Shown here: positions 33,913 through 45,700 of the stretch, piece after piece
Layout: the number at the start of each line of letters is the position of its first letter
How positions within the stretch are numbered: the first letter of the stretch is position 1
Assembly (NCBI GenBank): GCA_903902325.1
Contig: CAIUUO010000019.1
Span: 1 to 63,887, forward strand
Length of the DNA stretch: 63,887 nucleotides
Direction: 5' to 3'
From: an uncultured Bacteroidia bacterium
Lineage (GTDB): Bacteria; Bacteroidota; Bacteroidia; Bacteroidales; Prolixibacteraceae
Position numbers and translations under genes: made by a program
Notes under the pieces: model-generated
Database searches by the model: none
What the model saw: only the letters and a program-made list of their open reading frames with translations
What the model was told of the DNA's origin: nothing

Positions 33913-34706
33913 TTTTTCCTGGATAAGATTAAAATTAAAAAAACAACTGATGCAAATGCGGCAATGGTCGAACTGGCAGGCAGTTCCAACGCAAGAGAAA
34001 GTAAAAACCCAACTGTGGCAAACAGGCCACCCCAAAAAGAGGACCAGAGAATCATCCCCCGATAGCTTTTTGCATGATATGAAGCAATCAGTGCCGGTAA
34101 AAGCAACAGCGCATCGAGTAAAAGTGCTCCGATTAGTTTCATGGCTGCTGCCACAGTCACCGCTGTGATAAGGATGATTGCGTAATAGAAGGCCGGTTCA
34201 TTGACTCCTGATGTTTTGGCTATGTCTGAATCAAAGAAAACTGCCCTCAACTGGTGGCGATAAACTCCCTGAAAAACGATTAACAACAGCGAGAAAACAA
34301 GTATGCCTGCAAATTCAAAATTGTTCAAAGTGTACAGGCTGCCCCACATCAGACTCAGGGTATCCTTGGCAGGAACCTGGAACCGGTATATGAAAATGAA
34401 TGCGAGAGATATGGACACAACCATAAAGAAGGCGCTTAACTGGCCTGGATCCGTTTTCAGCGAACGTGACATCCTGGTCATCAAAAGCACAAGCAATAAG
34501 TTAATAGCCATGGTTCCGACAAAAGGGTTAACCTGCATAGCCAGTGACAGTGCTCCGCCGAGAATGGCTCCGTGCATTAACATGAACCGCAGAGGCAACA
34601 GATTCATCCGCAGCAAGTAGACTCCCGTGATCGGAAAAGCAAAACCGGTCAGGATCAGAACGATGAAACCCTTTAAAATAGGAGGGTATGTAAATAATTC
34701 TACCAT
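33909..34706 (-). CDS. Zinc/manganese-type ABC transporter permease (ABC-3 family)
   Basis: A 265-residue membrane protein with about eight helices of the ABC-3 family (ZnuB/MntB/TroC). Features: FPITGVYLLRMNLLPLRFMLMHGAILGGALSLAM near the N-terminus, the loop MKLIGALLLDALLLLPALIAS characteristic of the family, and a hydrophobic C-terminal helix. It overlaps the ATPase gene by seven bases and the binding protein by four, in order ATPase-permease-binding protein. Confidence 0.9.
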   Translation of the reverse strand: MVELFTYPPILKGFIVLILTGFAFPITGVYLLRMNLLPLRFMLMHGAILGGALSLAMQVNPFVGTMAINLLLVLLMTRMSRSLKTDPGQLSAFFMVVSISLAFIFIYRFQVPAKDTLSLMWGSLYTLNNFEFAGILVFSLLLIVFQGVYRHQLRAVFFDSDIAKTSGVNEPAFYYAIILITAVTVAAAMKLIGALLLDALLLLPALIASYHAKSYRGMILWSSFWGGLFATVGFLLSLALELPASSTIAAFASVVFLILILSRKK

Positions 34707-35719
34707 AATTTGCCCGCCTTAAGGGTTTTCCTGTGCCAGTTCAATTTTTCGGTCCAGAATGCATCATGCGAGACCAACAGCATGGTAGGAGCTTCATTTC
34801 TGCTTAGATCGTATAGAAGTTCACCAAGTTCATCTTTCCCTTTCTCATCCAGATAAGAGGTCGGTTCATCCAGCAAAAGCAACCTCGCGTTCTGACATAG
34901 ACATCGTGCCAATGAAACACGCTGCTTTTCACCTCCTGAAAGCTGGTGAAACATTTGATGCTGCAAATGAAAACATCCGGTCTTCCGCATCGATAACTCC
35001 ACATGGTAATCACGCTCACTGTCAGATATTTTTATTCCGCTTACGCCAATCGCAACCACTTCTGATGCCGTTATCGGAAAATTGTTCCGGATGGATTCCT
35101 GGTTGAGATATCCGGTCTGCACACGATTCCTCAGCCATTCCGAACTGCCGACAAACTCCTCTCCTATTTTTATTGATCCTTTCAATGCCTTGTCCAAACC
35201 AAGGATCGACCTGAGCAGTGTGGTCTTACCGCTACCGTTTTCCCCCTGGATAATCAGTTGTTCACCCCTACCTATTTCCAGACAAAGATCCGCAAGAATT
35301 CGCTTTCCAGAAATTTCAACTGTCAATGAATCAATAGTTAGTGTCGTACCCTGGACTTTTCCTGCTCTTTTCCTGAGAAAAAGATAGGTATCCTCCATGC
35401 TCATTTTATCTGTAATCAGATCCTCCGTTCTGCACTGTATGTGATCCACAAGCTGATCGTAACCATATTGAACTCCATACTGTTCAAATATAGGAATCGC
35501 CCTTTCACTCAGCAATTCGATGTGGCAGCTACGGATTCCAAGCCTTGCAATCAATGCTGCAGCTGCTTTGCCGGCAATCTTGTCTCTCAGGAAAAGCTCA
35601 CCTACCGGGATTACAGAAGAATTCAGATATGCTTCCAGTTCGAAAAGTGGATACAGCCAGTGCTCATCGCTGGTAAAAATCTGCCTGTTGTCGTGAAATA
35701 ATATGAGTGAGTGTTCCAA
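34700..35719 (-). CDS. ABC transporter ATPase with N-terminal DUF1893-like domain
   Basis: This 339-residue protein has two parts. Residues about 1-110 match the DUF1893 pattern (FLRDKIAGKAAAALIARLGIRSCHIELLSERAIPIFEQYGVQYGYDQLV, positions 43-91). Residues about 127-339 form an ABC ATPase: Walker A GENGSGKTT, signature LSGGEKQRVSLA, Walker B LLLLDEPTSYLDE, and the switch His in LLVSHD. It energises the adjoining ABC-3 permease. DUF1893 is of unknown function; the fusion ties it to metal uptake or its sensing. Confidence 0.88.
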   Translation of the reverse strand: MEHSLILFHDNRQIFTSDEHWLYPLFELEAYLNSSVIPVGELFLRDKIAGKAAAALIARLGIRSCHIELLSERAIPIFEQYGVQYGYDQLVDHIQCRTEDLITDKMSMEDTYLFLRKRAGKVQGTTLTIDSLTVEISGKRILADLCLEIGRGEQLIIQGENGSGKTTLLRSILGLDKALKGSIKIGEEFVGSSEWLRNRVQTGYLNQESIRNNFPITASEVVAIGVSGIKISDSERDYHVELSMRKTGCFHLQHQMFHQLSGGEKQRVSLARCLCQNARLLLLDEPTSYLDEKGKDELGELLYDLSRNEAPTMLLVSHDAFWTEKLNWHRKTLKAGKLW

Positions 35720-35729
35720 ATGTCAAATT

Positions 35730-37104
35730 TTAATCAAAAATATCTATTTTTTTGGAAACGCTGATCCAATGCCCGCCGGGAAACAACAATACCGCATTCA
35801 GGCAAAAGGCACTGAAAATGATCAGATTGCCAATCATTGCATCGCCATGTATCACTGTGATCCTACCTGCAAGAGCAACCAATCCACCCATTATCATGGC
35901 ACTGTTGCTGCGGATTCTGTTGTTTCTAAAACCAAGCAGACCCGCCAGTACGGGTAAAATGAAGGCCCCTGAAAAAAAGGAAAGCGCAATCAGCAAGGAT
36001 TGGATGATGGAGGTAATCTCAAGTGCCAGCCAAAATGCTCAAAAGCCCCAGGCCAATCATGATCATCCTTGTTTGCCTGATGGATATTTTTGAATCAAGA
36101 TCCTCGTTGATGGTATTGGTCACAATAACGGAGGATGTCATCAAGGTGGTGGATGCTGCAGACATGATTCCCGAAAGGATGGCAGCAACCAGCAAGCCTA
36201 TCCCCCATTCCGGCAATATCGTGGTAAGCACGGAAATCAGTGAAGATCCTTTGTGGAAGTCAAAATCGGGAAAAAGATGAGATGCATATATTCCAAGATA
36301 AGTAATCATAAAAGCAAAGGGAATCAGAATCATGGCTGTAAGCAGAACACTCCTGCGCGCCACCTGCTCATTTTTTGCACAAAATAATCTTGTGTAGATA
36401 TCAGGACCAACCAGAAAGGTGGTTGAATGGGTCAGGAAAAGAACGAACAGGTCCATGGGATGAAAACTTTCATTGAATGGAAAACCATGCCGGGTGAGTT
36501 CTCCCTGGTTTACAGGTACCCTGAAAAACAGATATACTGCAACAGCAGCCACTCCAAGGATAATGATGAATGATTGTGTCATATCCGTTTTAATGACAGA
36601 AATTTGTCCGCCAATGACGGTATAAAAAATGAACAACAGTCCAATACCGCAAACGGACCAGGCATAGGAAAATCCGAAAAAGCTGTTCATCACCTTGGCT
36701 CCTCCGATGATCTGGGCGGCAATGATGCCAATCCAGGCGATGGGAATGACGAAGGATGCGATGATTTTTGCCTCTTTACCGTATTGATCACCAATCAATT
36801 GAGGCAATGTATATTTCCCATGCCTCTTGACAAGCGGTGCCACAAATACCAAAAGCAACAGTCCAACAGATCCTGTCAGTATCCACCACGAGGCGGCCCA
36901 TCCCTGCGAAAATGCCAGGTCACTGCTGCCCAGAATTGCTGAACTGCCCAAAATGGTCGCAAGCAAAGATCCAGTAATCTGCCAGACATTTCCCCTGTTT
37001 CCTGCCACAAGATAATCACCTGAAGTTCGGATTTTCCGGGATGAATGTATCCCGATTCCAATGATCAGAAGAATGTAGGAGATAAGGATCAGGTACTTGG
37101 ACAT
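35730..37104 (-). pseudogene. Sodium:solute symporter, interrupted by a frameshift
   Basis: Two adjacent frames together make a complete SSS (SLC5) family symporter of about 455 residues. The first (37104 to stop 36019, 361 residues) covers helices 1-10: LVAGNRGNVWQITGSLLATILGSSAILG and the gene core AAILSGIMSAASTTLMTSSVIV (sodium-site helix). The second (about 36026 to 35730, 98 residues) resumes with LEITSIIQSLLIALSFFSGAFILPVLAG. Skipping one base near 36024 restores the frame. It is either a recent pseudogene or a sequencing error; there is no slippery run at the junction. The solute is unknown. Confidence 0.75.
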
Positions 37105-37113
37105 AAGGGGTTA

Positions 37114-37149
37114 AATGTGAAAATTGGGAAATGTGAAAATGTGAAAATT
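37114..37149. repeat. 36-base repeat, second copy
   Basis: The same 36 bases occur at 18296-18331, 19 kb away in another intergenic region. The unit consists of AATGTGAAAATT-like subrepeats. Its last two bases reach the stop codon of the phosphoesterase gene. Confidence 0.7.
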
Positions 37150-38011
37150 AATTGACAGTAAGATTTTGGGAGACAGCGTTGCCAAAACCCCTGATAAGGA
37201 TTTTTTCTTTCGTCAGGGTCACTATAGCAAAACTGTTGGAAGCCGGGAAATCGCCTTCAATCATCCCTTTGAGGGTATAGTAATGGATACCGTTGATCAG
37301 TTCGTAACCGCCTTTGTGCTCATGTCCCTGAAAAACACATTTGACTCTTTTACATTTTTCAAGTATTGCTCTAACTTTTTCGGCATTGCTGACTGAAACT
37401 TTGGTATTTCCGCTCAGTGGCTGGTGTACGAAAACAACAACAGGCAATTTCGATTTGTTGAGTTCTTTTTCAAGCCAGGTCAACTCAACAGAAGGAATAT
37501 TTGTATCGCTCCAAATAAAATTACCTTTATCATAAGCCCTGCCTGTAGAATCAAAGCAGGCATCCAGAACAATGAAATGATAACCTCCTTTTTGAAAGGA
37601 ATACCAGGTTTTGTTTTTACTGATATTACTGTTTTGGGCAATGGAATAAAATTGTTCTTTCGAAATGCAATCCTCATCATGGTTGCCAAGTACATGGTAA
37701 CGGTCTCCGTGGAAACGGGAAAAAGCCGTTTCAATCACCTTCAGGTAACCAAGGGCTGCCTGGCTGTCAGGAGGAACCGGCATATCCTTAAAATCGCCCA
37801 ATTCGATCAGAAAGCCAGCTTTTTTCCGAATCATGGTATCGATGCATTGGTTAACCTTATCCAGCGACTGATTATATTTCCTGGTCCCATTATCCGCAAT
37901 GGCCGCATAATGAACATCCGTGAACATGCCGAAAGACAATGTCTGGGCAGAAACACTACTTGCAAAAATAAGTGTGCAGATCAAAAGGAAAGCAAATCGT
38001 ATATTTTTCAT
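37148..38011 (-). CDS. Secreted calcineurin-like metallophosphoesterase
   Basis: At 287 residues it has a signal peptide (MKNIRFAFLLICTLIFASSVSA) and the metal-binding motifs of the family in order: FTDVHY (D-x-H), IELGDFKD (GD), YHVLGNHDED (GNHD), VVFVHQPL and CVFQGHEHKGG (GHxH). It would hydrolyse phosphoesters in the periplasm. The substrate cannot be told from sequence. Confidence 0.9.
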   Translation of the reverse strand: MKNIRFAFLLICTLIFASSVSAQTLSFGMFTDVHYAAIADNGTRKYNQSLDKVNQCIDTMIRKKAGFLIELGDFKDMPVPPDSQAALGYLKVIETAFSRFHGDRYHVLGNHDEDCISKEQFYSIAQNSNISKNKTWYSFQKGGYHFIVLDACFDSTGRAYDKGNFIWSDTNIPSVELTWLEKELNKSKLPVVVFVHQPLSGNTKVSVSNAEKVRAILEKCKRVKCVFQGHEHKGGYELINGIHYYTLKGMIEGDFPASNSFAIVTLTKEKILIRGFGNAVSQNLTVN

Positions 38012-38150
38012 TCTGTCCTATCTTTAACTTTTATCTGATAAAAGTAATCAACTACAGTGGAATTTGATCCAAATGGTGATTTATATTAGGATTTGAAGTG
38101 TTTGAAATTGCTTACTTTGTATTGCTGTCCTCCTGAAATGAAAAAATACT

Positions 38151-38184
38151 AAAAGCTAACTGCAATTAGCTAACAGCTTTTTTC
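38151..38184 (+). terminator. Terminator-like hairpin in front of tdh
   Basis: AAAAGCT at 38151-38157 pairs with AGCTTTT at 38175-38181 and is followed by T residues; an alternative inner stem GCTAA/TTAGC (38155-38159 with 38166-38170) excludes it partly. It lies 25 bases before the tdh start, and a possible promoter (TTTG 38092-38095, TTACTTTG 38112-38119) lies upstream, so it could act as a leader attenuator. It may equally be an unrelated palindrome. Confidence 0.35.
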
Positions 38185-38209
38185 ATAATAAAATAAATAT
38201 GTTACTGTT

Positions 38210-39241
38210 ATGAAAGCAATCAGAAAAATGCTGCCTCAAAAGGGATTGTGGATGGAAGATGTCCCTATTCCTGAGCCAGGTGTCAATGACGTACTGATAA
38301 AAATAAGCAAATCAGCTGTTTGCGGTACCGATCTGCACATTTACAAATGGGATGCATGGTCGCAGAAAACCATCAAAACACCCATGACCATCGGGCACGA
38401 ATACGTTGGCAAGGTCGTAAAGATTGGTGCAGAAGTGACGAAAGTGAGTATTGGCGAACGTGTTACTGTCGAGGGCCATATCGCATGCGGTTTCTGCCGG
38501 AATTGCCGGAGAGGGCGCAGGCACATCTGCGACCATACGGTTGGCATTGGTGTCAACCGCGATGGAGGCTTTGCGGAATATGTGTCGGTTCCTGCCGAAA
38601 ATGTGCTGCATATTGATTCGAGAATTCCGGATGAAATCGTTTCGATCATGGATCCGCTTGGAAATGCAACACATACGGCACTTTCCTTCCCTTTAATCGG
38701 AGAAGATGTTCTGGTAACAGGCGCCGGTGGGCCGATCGGGTGTATGGCCATTGCCATCTGCAGATTCGTCGGGGCGCGCAACGTAGTTGGTTCCGAAGTA
38801 AGCGAATACCGTCGTGAATTAGCACGCAAAATGGGGGCTACTCTGGTCATCGACCCCATGAAAGAGGATATTTCAGCAGCAATGAAACAAGTCGGAATGG
38901 TAGGTGGATTCGATATAGGACTGGAAGTATCCGGCTCACCCATTGCATTTGACAGCATGATCAAATCAATGTACAATGGTGGAAAGATCTCCTTGCTGGG
39001 AATTCTGCCGGATACCACCCAGATTGAATGGGACAAGGTAATCTTCAAGGGACTAACCCTGAAAGGGATTTATGGTCGCGAGATGTATGAAACCTGGTAC
39101 AAAATGGAAAAGATGTTGCTGTCAGGCCTGAATATTGCACCTGTCATCACCCACCGCTTCCATTACACCGAATTCCAGAAGGCCTTTGATATCATGGAAG
39201 AAGGAAACTGCGGCAAAATTATATTGGACTGGGAGAATTAA
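38210..39241 (+). CDS. tdh: L-threonine 3-dehydrogenase
   Basis: A 343-residue zinc-dependent medium-chain dehydrogenase that oxidises threonine to 2-amino-3-ketobutyrate. Catalytic zinc ligands C38, H63 and E64 (CGTDLHIYKWD, GHEYVGKVV) and the structural zinc cysteines C93, C96, C99 and C107 (CGFCRNCRRGRRHIC) agree with E. coli Tdh in position. The NAD-binding block VTGAGGPIGCMAIAI follows, and ITHRFHYTEFQKAFDIMEEGNCGKIIL ends it as in the family. The usual partner kbl is not in the window. Confidence 0.95.
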   Translation: MKAIRKMLPQKGLWMEDVPIPEPGVNDVLIKISKSAVCGTDLHIYKWDAWSQKTIKTPMTIGHEYVGKVVKIGAEVTKVSIGERVTVEGHIACGFCRNCRRGRRHICDHTVGIGVNRDGGFAEYVSVPAENVLHIDSRIPDEIVSIMDPLGNATHTALSFPLIGEDVLVTGAGGPIGCMAIAICRFVGARNVVGSEVSEYRRELARKMGATLVIDPMKEDISAAMKQVGMVGGFDIGLEVSGSPIAFDSMIKSMYNGGKISLLGILPDTTQIEWDKVIFKGLTLKGIYGREMYETWYKMEKMLLSGLNIAPVITHRFHYTEFQKAFDIMEEGNCGKIILDWEN

Positions 39242-39289
39242 CTTTAAAAAATTAACAAGTGACAGTTGACAATTGTCAATTATTTATAG

Positions 39290-39319
39290 TTTCGGTTCTG
39301 CAACATTTTTATACTTTTG
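39290..39319 (+). promoter_or_regulatory. Promoter of tRNA-Thr
   Basis: TACTTTTG at 39312-39319 matches the -7 box; TTTC at 39290-39293 lies at the -33 distance (18-base spacer). The mature tRNA starts 11 bases after the -7 box. Confidence 0.5.
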
Positions 39320-39329
39320 CAGATCATTG

Positions 39330-39402
39330 GCCACTTTAGCTCAGTTGGTAGAGCAGCTCATTCGTAATGAGCAGGTCGCCGGTTCGAGTCCGGCAAATGG
39401 CT
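39330..39402 (+). tRNA. tRNA-Thr (anticodon CGT)
   Basis: A 73-base cloverleaf: acceptor arm GCCACTT with AAATGGC (one C-A mismatch at the fifth pair), D-loop AGCTCAGTTGGTAGAGC, anticodon stem GCTCA/TGAGC with loop TTCGTAA (anticodon CGT, reading ACG), and T-arm GCCGG-TTCGAGT-CCGGC. CCA is not encoded. Confidence 0.97.
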
Positions 39403-39426
39403 CAAAGTTCAAACAATGAAAATCAG

Positions 39427-39469
39427 AGAGACTTAAATGACTTTACCGTCATTGGGGTCTCTTTTTTTT
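39427..39469 (+). terminator. Intrinsic terminator of tRNA-Thr
   Basis: AGAGAC (39427-39432) pairs with GTCTCT (39457-39462); an inner AATGAC/GTCATT stem extends it, followed by a run of eight T. Confidence 0.85.
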
Positions 39470-39792
39470 ATATTTTTTTGTAAAAAAAATGGTAAAAGCA
39501 AATTAATAGTTGTCTATAAAATTGAATAATTAAAAAATATATTAACTTTACGTTCAAATATTCAAATTTTCGGGCAATTTATTCATTTCCCAAAATCTCT
39601 AGCTTTTTCCTAAGTTTAGCGCATTGGCTCCCTTAGCCATTCCACTATATTTTTTTATAATCATTTGCTGATCAACATTTTATTTGTTGAAATAATATTT
39701 CGCGCGAAAATTTTTAACCTGATTGAGACGAAAAATACCTTCTGAACCATTACCAATATCCAAAACAAAACAACCGAATTAAACCTGCAGAG
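39470..39792 (+). other. AT-rich upstream region of the giant secreted protein
   Basis: A 323-base region without an ORF of note, very rich in A and T. I see no convincing -33/-7 pair and no repeat. It must carry the promoter of the 8.9 kb gene that follows, and a long leader is possible. Confidence 0.4.
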
Positions 39793-42700
39793 ATGAAACA
39801 TCAAAGTTTTAAAAATTGGAAATACATGATTGCCCTATGCGGGATAATGTTTTTGTCCTTATCCGCATATTCCGTTAACAACCTTGTTGTATCAGGTACT
39901 GCTACAGCAACAGGATCGCCAGATTTTAGTGGAGTGATCGGAACCTATACCTACGCTGGCATCCATAACGGCCACAATTACTGGAGTCATACAAGTGGTA
40001 GCTATACCTACTATATATACTTTAATACCTACAATTCCTACAACGAATTTGAAATTTGCACTGTGATGGATACGGATGAATATCTTTTCTTTACACTACC
40101 AGCAACACCCGATCCTCCAACAGGAGCTAGTTGGACTAAAAATGATGCGCATTATAGTTCTGCCATTATTAATGTCAGCGATGCAGGCGCTTCGGGACCT
40201 GAGATTGATATTACTGGGAATGGTGTCACTATAACCGACGGCAGCACCTCACCAAATTTTGGCAATTTCACAAAATTCGTCTCCACAAATATATCAACAG
40301 GCTCACCTACAAGAACTTACATAATTAATAATATTGGGACATCGGCATTGACTATATCCGGAGTATCTATCACCGGTTCGAATGCAGCAGACTTTTCTGT
40401 GACCGCCTCACCGGCTGCAAGCGTTGCAGCAAGCAGTTCAACTAACTTAACCGTAACATTCAATCCTTCAACCACAGGTACCAAAACCGCTACCATTACT
40501 GTAACGAACAACGACAGCAATGAAGGTAGTTATGATTTCAGTATCGAAGGATATGGATTTGCCCCGGAGGATCTAACTGTGACTGGAATTACTACCCCCG
40601 CTGCCGCCAATACGACCTATGTCCACCAGGGAATACTGAACAATTATGAATATTGGAAAAGTGCAAACGGATATTATTTGTACACGGATGGTAGCAATTG
40701 GCTTATTGACAACAATACAGATCCCTCAATAGCAGATGGAGTTGAATTCTGGGCAAATAGTGCCCTGGTGCCTTCTATTTTAGACGCAACCGTTTGGACT
40801 GGATCTCCTAGCTCCGGTACAAGGGGAACAGGTACACCGGTTATTTCTCCACCTGCACCCATCCCTAACATCAATGTAAAAGGAAACGACGTGACCATTG
40901 CAATCAATGATATCACACCATCATTCTCCGATTTCACTAAATTTGGATCCATAGATGTTTCATTCGGATCGCGTTCAAGAACCTACAAGATAGAAAATAC
41001 AGGAAATGCTATTTTAAACATATCGGGAGTTACGCCTGGAGGTACCGATGCAGCCGATTTTAGTGTGACCACACCACCGGCTGCCACAGTTGCGGCTTAC
41101 GGTTCAACAACTTTTGCAGTCACTTTCAACCCATCCACAGAGGGCACAAAAACAGCAACCCTATCCATTGCCAGCAATGACCCGGATGAGAACCCATATC
41201 CTTTTGACATTTCAGGCGATGCTTTTTCACCACATGATCTGGTTGTCACCGGAATTACAAATCCTCTTGACGCCAATGGAACCTATCTTTATATTGGAAT
41301 TCTGAATGAGTTCCAATACTGGAAACATTCGACGTTAGGCTATTACATCTACAATAAAATATATTCCTCATCTCCGTATTGGAATATTGATGATAATCTT
41401 GATGATGATGCGAGCCTTTTATTTTATTCAAATAATAATTCAGATAATGTTTCTCCGGTTTATGTAACATCCTGGGCAGCATCAGGAAGTGCACCTTGTA
41501 CAGGAAATGGTACACCACTGATCATTTACAGTGGACCCGAAATAAATGTTCAGGGAAACGGCATCAGCATTGCGGATGGCGATGCAACGCCATCTTTAAC
41601 CGATGATACCGATTTTGGTTCAGTTACTGCAGCCAGTGGCACTATCGTGCGAACTTTTACCATTCAGAATACAGGAAGCTTTTCACTTAATTTTAGTGGT
41701 ACGCCTAAAGTACTCGTTTCAGGTCCAAATTCCGCAGATTTTACTGTTTCAGTACAGCCTACAAGCCCCGTAGCAGCAGGTGGTTCTACGACTTTTGAAG
41801 TCACCTTTGATCCATCAGCCGTTGGAGTCCGCTCTGCATCACTTTCCATGGCCAATGATGACAGTAATGAAAATCCCTACAATTTTGATATTCAGGGAAC
41901 AGGAACCAACAGCGCTCCAACCGACCTGGCATTATCAGCTTATGCAATTGACGAAAATGTGGCTGCCAATTCAACCGTTGGTACTTTAAGTTCCACCGAT
42001 CCTGATGCCGGCAATACATTTACATACACTTTGGTTGCAGGAGCCGGCAGTACAGACAATGCTTCCTTCAACATCAGCGGTAGTAGTTTGCGCATTAATA
42101 CCAGTCCTGACTTTGAAGCAAAAAGCAGCTATACTGTGCGCGTTCGGACCATGGATCAGGGAAGTCTGTTTTTTGAAAAAGCGATTACCATTACCATCAA
42201 CGATTTACCTGAAGCACCTATAGCAACCACCAATGCAGCAAGTAGTGTTGCAACAACCAGTGTAACACTTAACGGCAACATCAATGCCAATAATATCAGT
42301 ACAACAGCCACTTTCGAATATGGTACAACAATCAGTTATGGAACAATTGTTACGGCAGATCAAAGTCCTGTAACAGGCATTTCTGCTACTCCAGTCAACA
42401 AATCAATTTCAGGATTGGCAGAAGGTACTACCTACCATTATCGGGTAGTTGGGGAAAATTCAGTTGCTCCCACCAATGGTGGTGATATGAGTTTTACTAC
42501 ACAAAATACAATAATTTCTGTTGATCGTGCATTACCTTCACCAACCAATACGAATTCAGTTCAATGGACAGTAACTTTTGCAGCATCAATGACCGGCCTT
42601 AATCCAGGCATCTTTAGTTTGGCAGACACAGGGTTAACCGCTCCATTCATTTACCGCATAACAGGTTCAGGAACAACATGGACAGTTACTTCAGACAGTG

Positions 42701-45700
42701 GCTTTGGGAATGGAACACTGGGACTAAATTTAGTAAACAGTACCGGATTATCTTCAATATTATCGAACACACCCTTCACCGGTGAGGTTTACACCATTGA
42801 TAGAACAACGCCATGGGTCACAATCAACCAGGCAGTGGGCCAACCTGATCCTACAAACGCCGGTCCTATCCATTTTTCAGTGATTTTTAACAAGGCAGTC
42901 ACGGGTTTTGGCGCAAGCGATGTTGATTTTACCGGAAGCACCAATCCCGCAGGACTCTCTTGCACAATCACAGGCAGCGGAACAACTTATGATGTAGCAG
43001 TTAGCGGAATGACCAGCGGTGACATCATCGTTGCCTCAGTCCCTGCAGGAGGGGCTCAGGACGCAGCTGGGAACTACAACAATACCTCAACCAGCACCGA
43101 TAACAGTGTGTCATACGATACAACGCCACCAACCGTCACAATCAATCAGGCAATCGGGCAGTCCGACCCGACCAACAGTAGTCCGATCAATTTTACAGTG
43201 GTCTTCAGTAAGCCGGTCACAGGTTTTGCAACAGGCGACGTCAACCTGAGCACCAGTACAACTCCGGGAACACTCATTTGCACCGTCACTCTGAGCAACA
43301 GCACTACTTACAACGTGGCCGTTAGCGGCATGACCGGCGACGGGAACGTTATTGCTACAATTGCAACGAATATAGCTCTGGACGCAGCTGGCAACGGAAA
43401 TGCCACCTCGACAAGCACAGATAACAGTGTGTTATATTATATTCCACCTACGGTTACTGGTATTTCCCCAACAAGCGGTCCTACATATGGATCAACAACT
43501 GTTACGATTTCCGGAACCAATCTTTCAGGTGTTACATCGGTTATGTTTGGCAGTAGCGCCGCCACAGGTTTTACCGTCAATTCAGCAACACAAGTCACAG
43601 CTACCTCGCCTGCCGGCAGTGCCGGAATTGTGGATGTTACAGTAATATCCTTAGGAGGTACGAGTTCTACCAGCAGTTCTGATCAATTTAATTATGTAGC
43701 TCCACCGACAATTTCGAGTGCTTCTTACGATGTTTCAACCGGAGTTTTGGTGGTATCTGGAGCCGATTTACTGGCAAAAGCCGGCGCTGCCAATGATATT
43801 GATGTTTCCAAACTCTCCATCACCGGTGAAGGAGGTGCGACCTATACCCTTACCTCCGCCAGTGTGGAGATTACTTCGGGAACTTCATTTACTGTAACCT
43901 TCAATGCAACTGATCTGGCTGCTGTCAACCAAATAATCAACAAAAATGGAACATCCTCTACTAGTGGGACTACCTATAACCTGGCAGCAGCCGAAGACTG
44001 GGCTGCAGGTGCCGATGCTGCAGTAGTGGTTGCAGACCTGACAGGTAATGGCATCACCATAAGCAATGTGGCTGTGCCAACCGTTACAAGCGCTACCTAC
44101 GATGCATCCACGGGTGCCCTCGTCGTTACAGGATCCGGTTTGCTTAAACTCAACGGTGCCACCAATGACATTGCAGCCAACAAGTTTACCATTACCGGCG
44201 AGGGAGGAGCAACCTATACCTTTACTGATACACCAAATGTCGACATCACTTCCGGAACTTCATTTACCATTACTTTAAGCGCAACCGACAGGACAGCAAT
44301 CAACCTGTTAATAAACAAGAACGGGACAAGTTCTACCAGCGGGACAACCTACAACCTGGCTGCCGCCGAAGATTGGGCAGCAGGTGCGGATGCAGCAGTG
44401 GTCGTTGCGGATTTAGTTGGAAACGGTATCACGGCAAGCAATGTGGCGGCACCTGCTGTCACAAGTGCAACCTACAATGCTGCAACTGGTGCCCTGGTAG
44501 TTACAGGAACAGGATTCTTGCCAAAATCCGGGGCTACCAATGATATAGTTGCCAACAAGTTTACCCTAACAGGCGAAGGAGGAGCGACTTATACATTGAC
44601 AGACACACCAAATGTTGATATCACTTCAGGCACTTCGTTTACCCTTACTTTAAGTGCAACCGACAGGGCTGCAGTCAATCAGATTGTCAACAAAAACGGT
44701 ACTAGTTCAACAAGCGGAACAACCTATAACCTGACCGCTGCCGAAGACTGGGCTGCCGGCGCCGATCCGGCCGTAGTTGTTGCAGACCTGACAGGGAACG
44801 GCATCACAGTCAGCAATGTGGCGGTTCCCACCCTCACAAGCGCTACCTACAATGCTGCAACTGGAGCCCTGGTTGGCACCGGAACCGGTTTCCTTGCAAA
44901 AGCAGGTGCAGCCAACGATATTGATGTTTCCAAACTTACCATTACCGGTGAAGGTGGGACAACCTATACCCTCACCTCCGCCAGTGTGGAGATTTCTTCA
45001 GGAACTTCATTTACTGTAACTTTAAATGTTACCGATCTGGCAGCTGTAAACCAAATTATCAATAAAAACGGAACTAGTTCTACAGGCGCCACAACTTATA
45101 ACCTTGCTGCCGCCGAAGACTGGAATACCGGTGCAGATCCGGCTGTAGTCATAGCCGATCTGACGGGTAATGGTATCACAGCTAGTAATGTGGCTGTACC
45201 AACTATAACAAGTGCAACGTATAATGGAGCAACAGGCGCTTTGGTTGTTACCGGAACCGGATTCCTAAAAAAAGCCGGTGCGGCAAACGATATTGATGTT
45301 TCCAAACTTTCTATTAAAGGCGAAGGAGGAGCAACTTATACATTTACTTCCTCCAGTGTAGAGATTACTTCCGCTACATCTTTTACTGTTACATTAAACT
45401 CCCCTGATAAGACCGCTGCCAATCTCCTGATAAACAAAGCAGGCACAAGTTCTATTGACGCAACAACCTATAATTTGGCTGCTGCTGAAGATTGGGCTGC
45501 CGGTGCTGATCCGGCTGTAGTTGTTGCTGATCTGAATGGTAATGGCATCACCTGTCTAATCATAACCATCTCAGCAACTTCCATTTCCGGTGTCACACCT
45601 CCTGTTGCCCAAGCTACTCCGGTTCCAATTGTAACACCAGGTACAGGGTATACTGGTACAGTTACCTGGTCGCCACCTTCGACAACATTCGGTTATGCGA

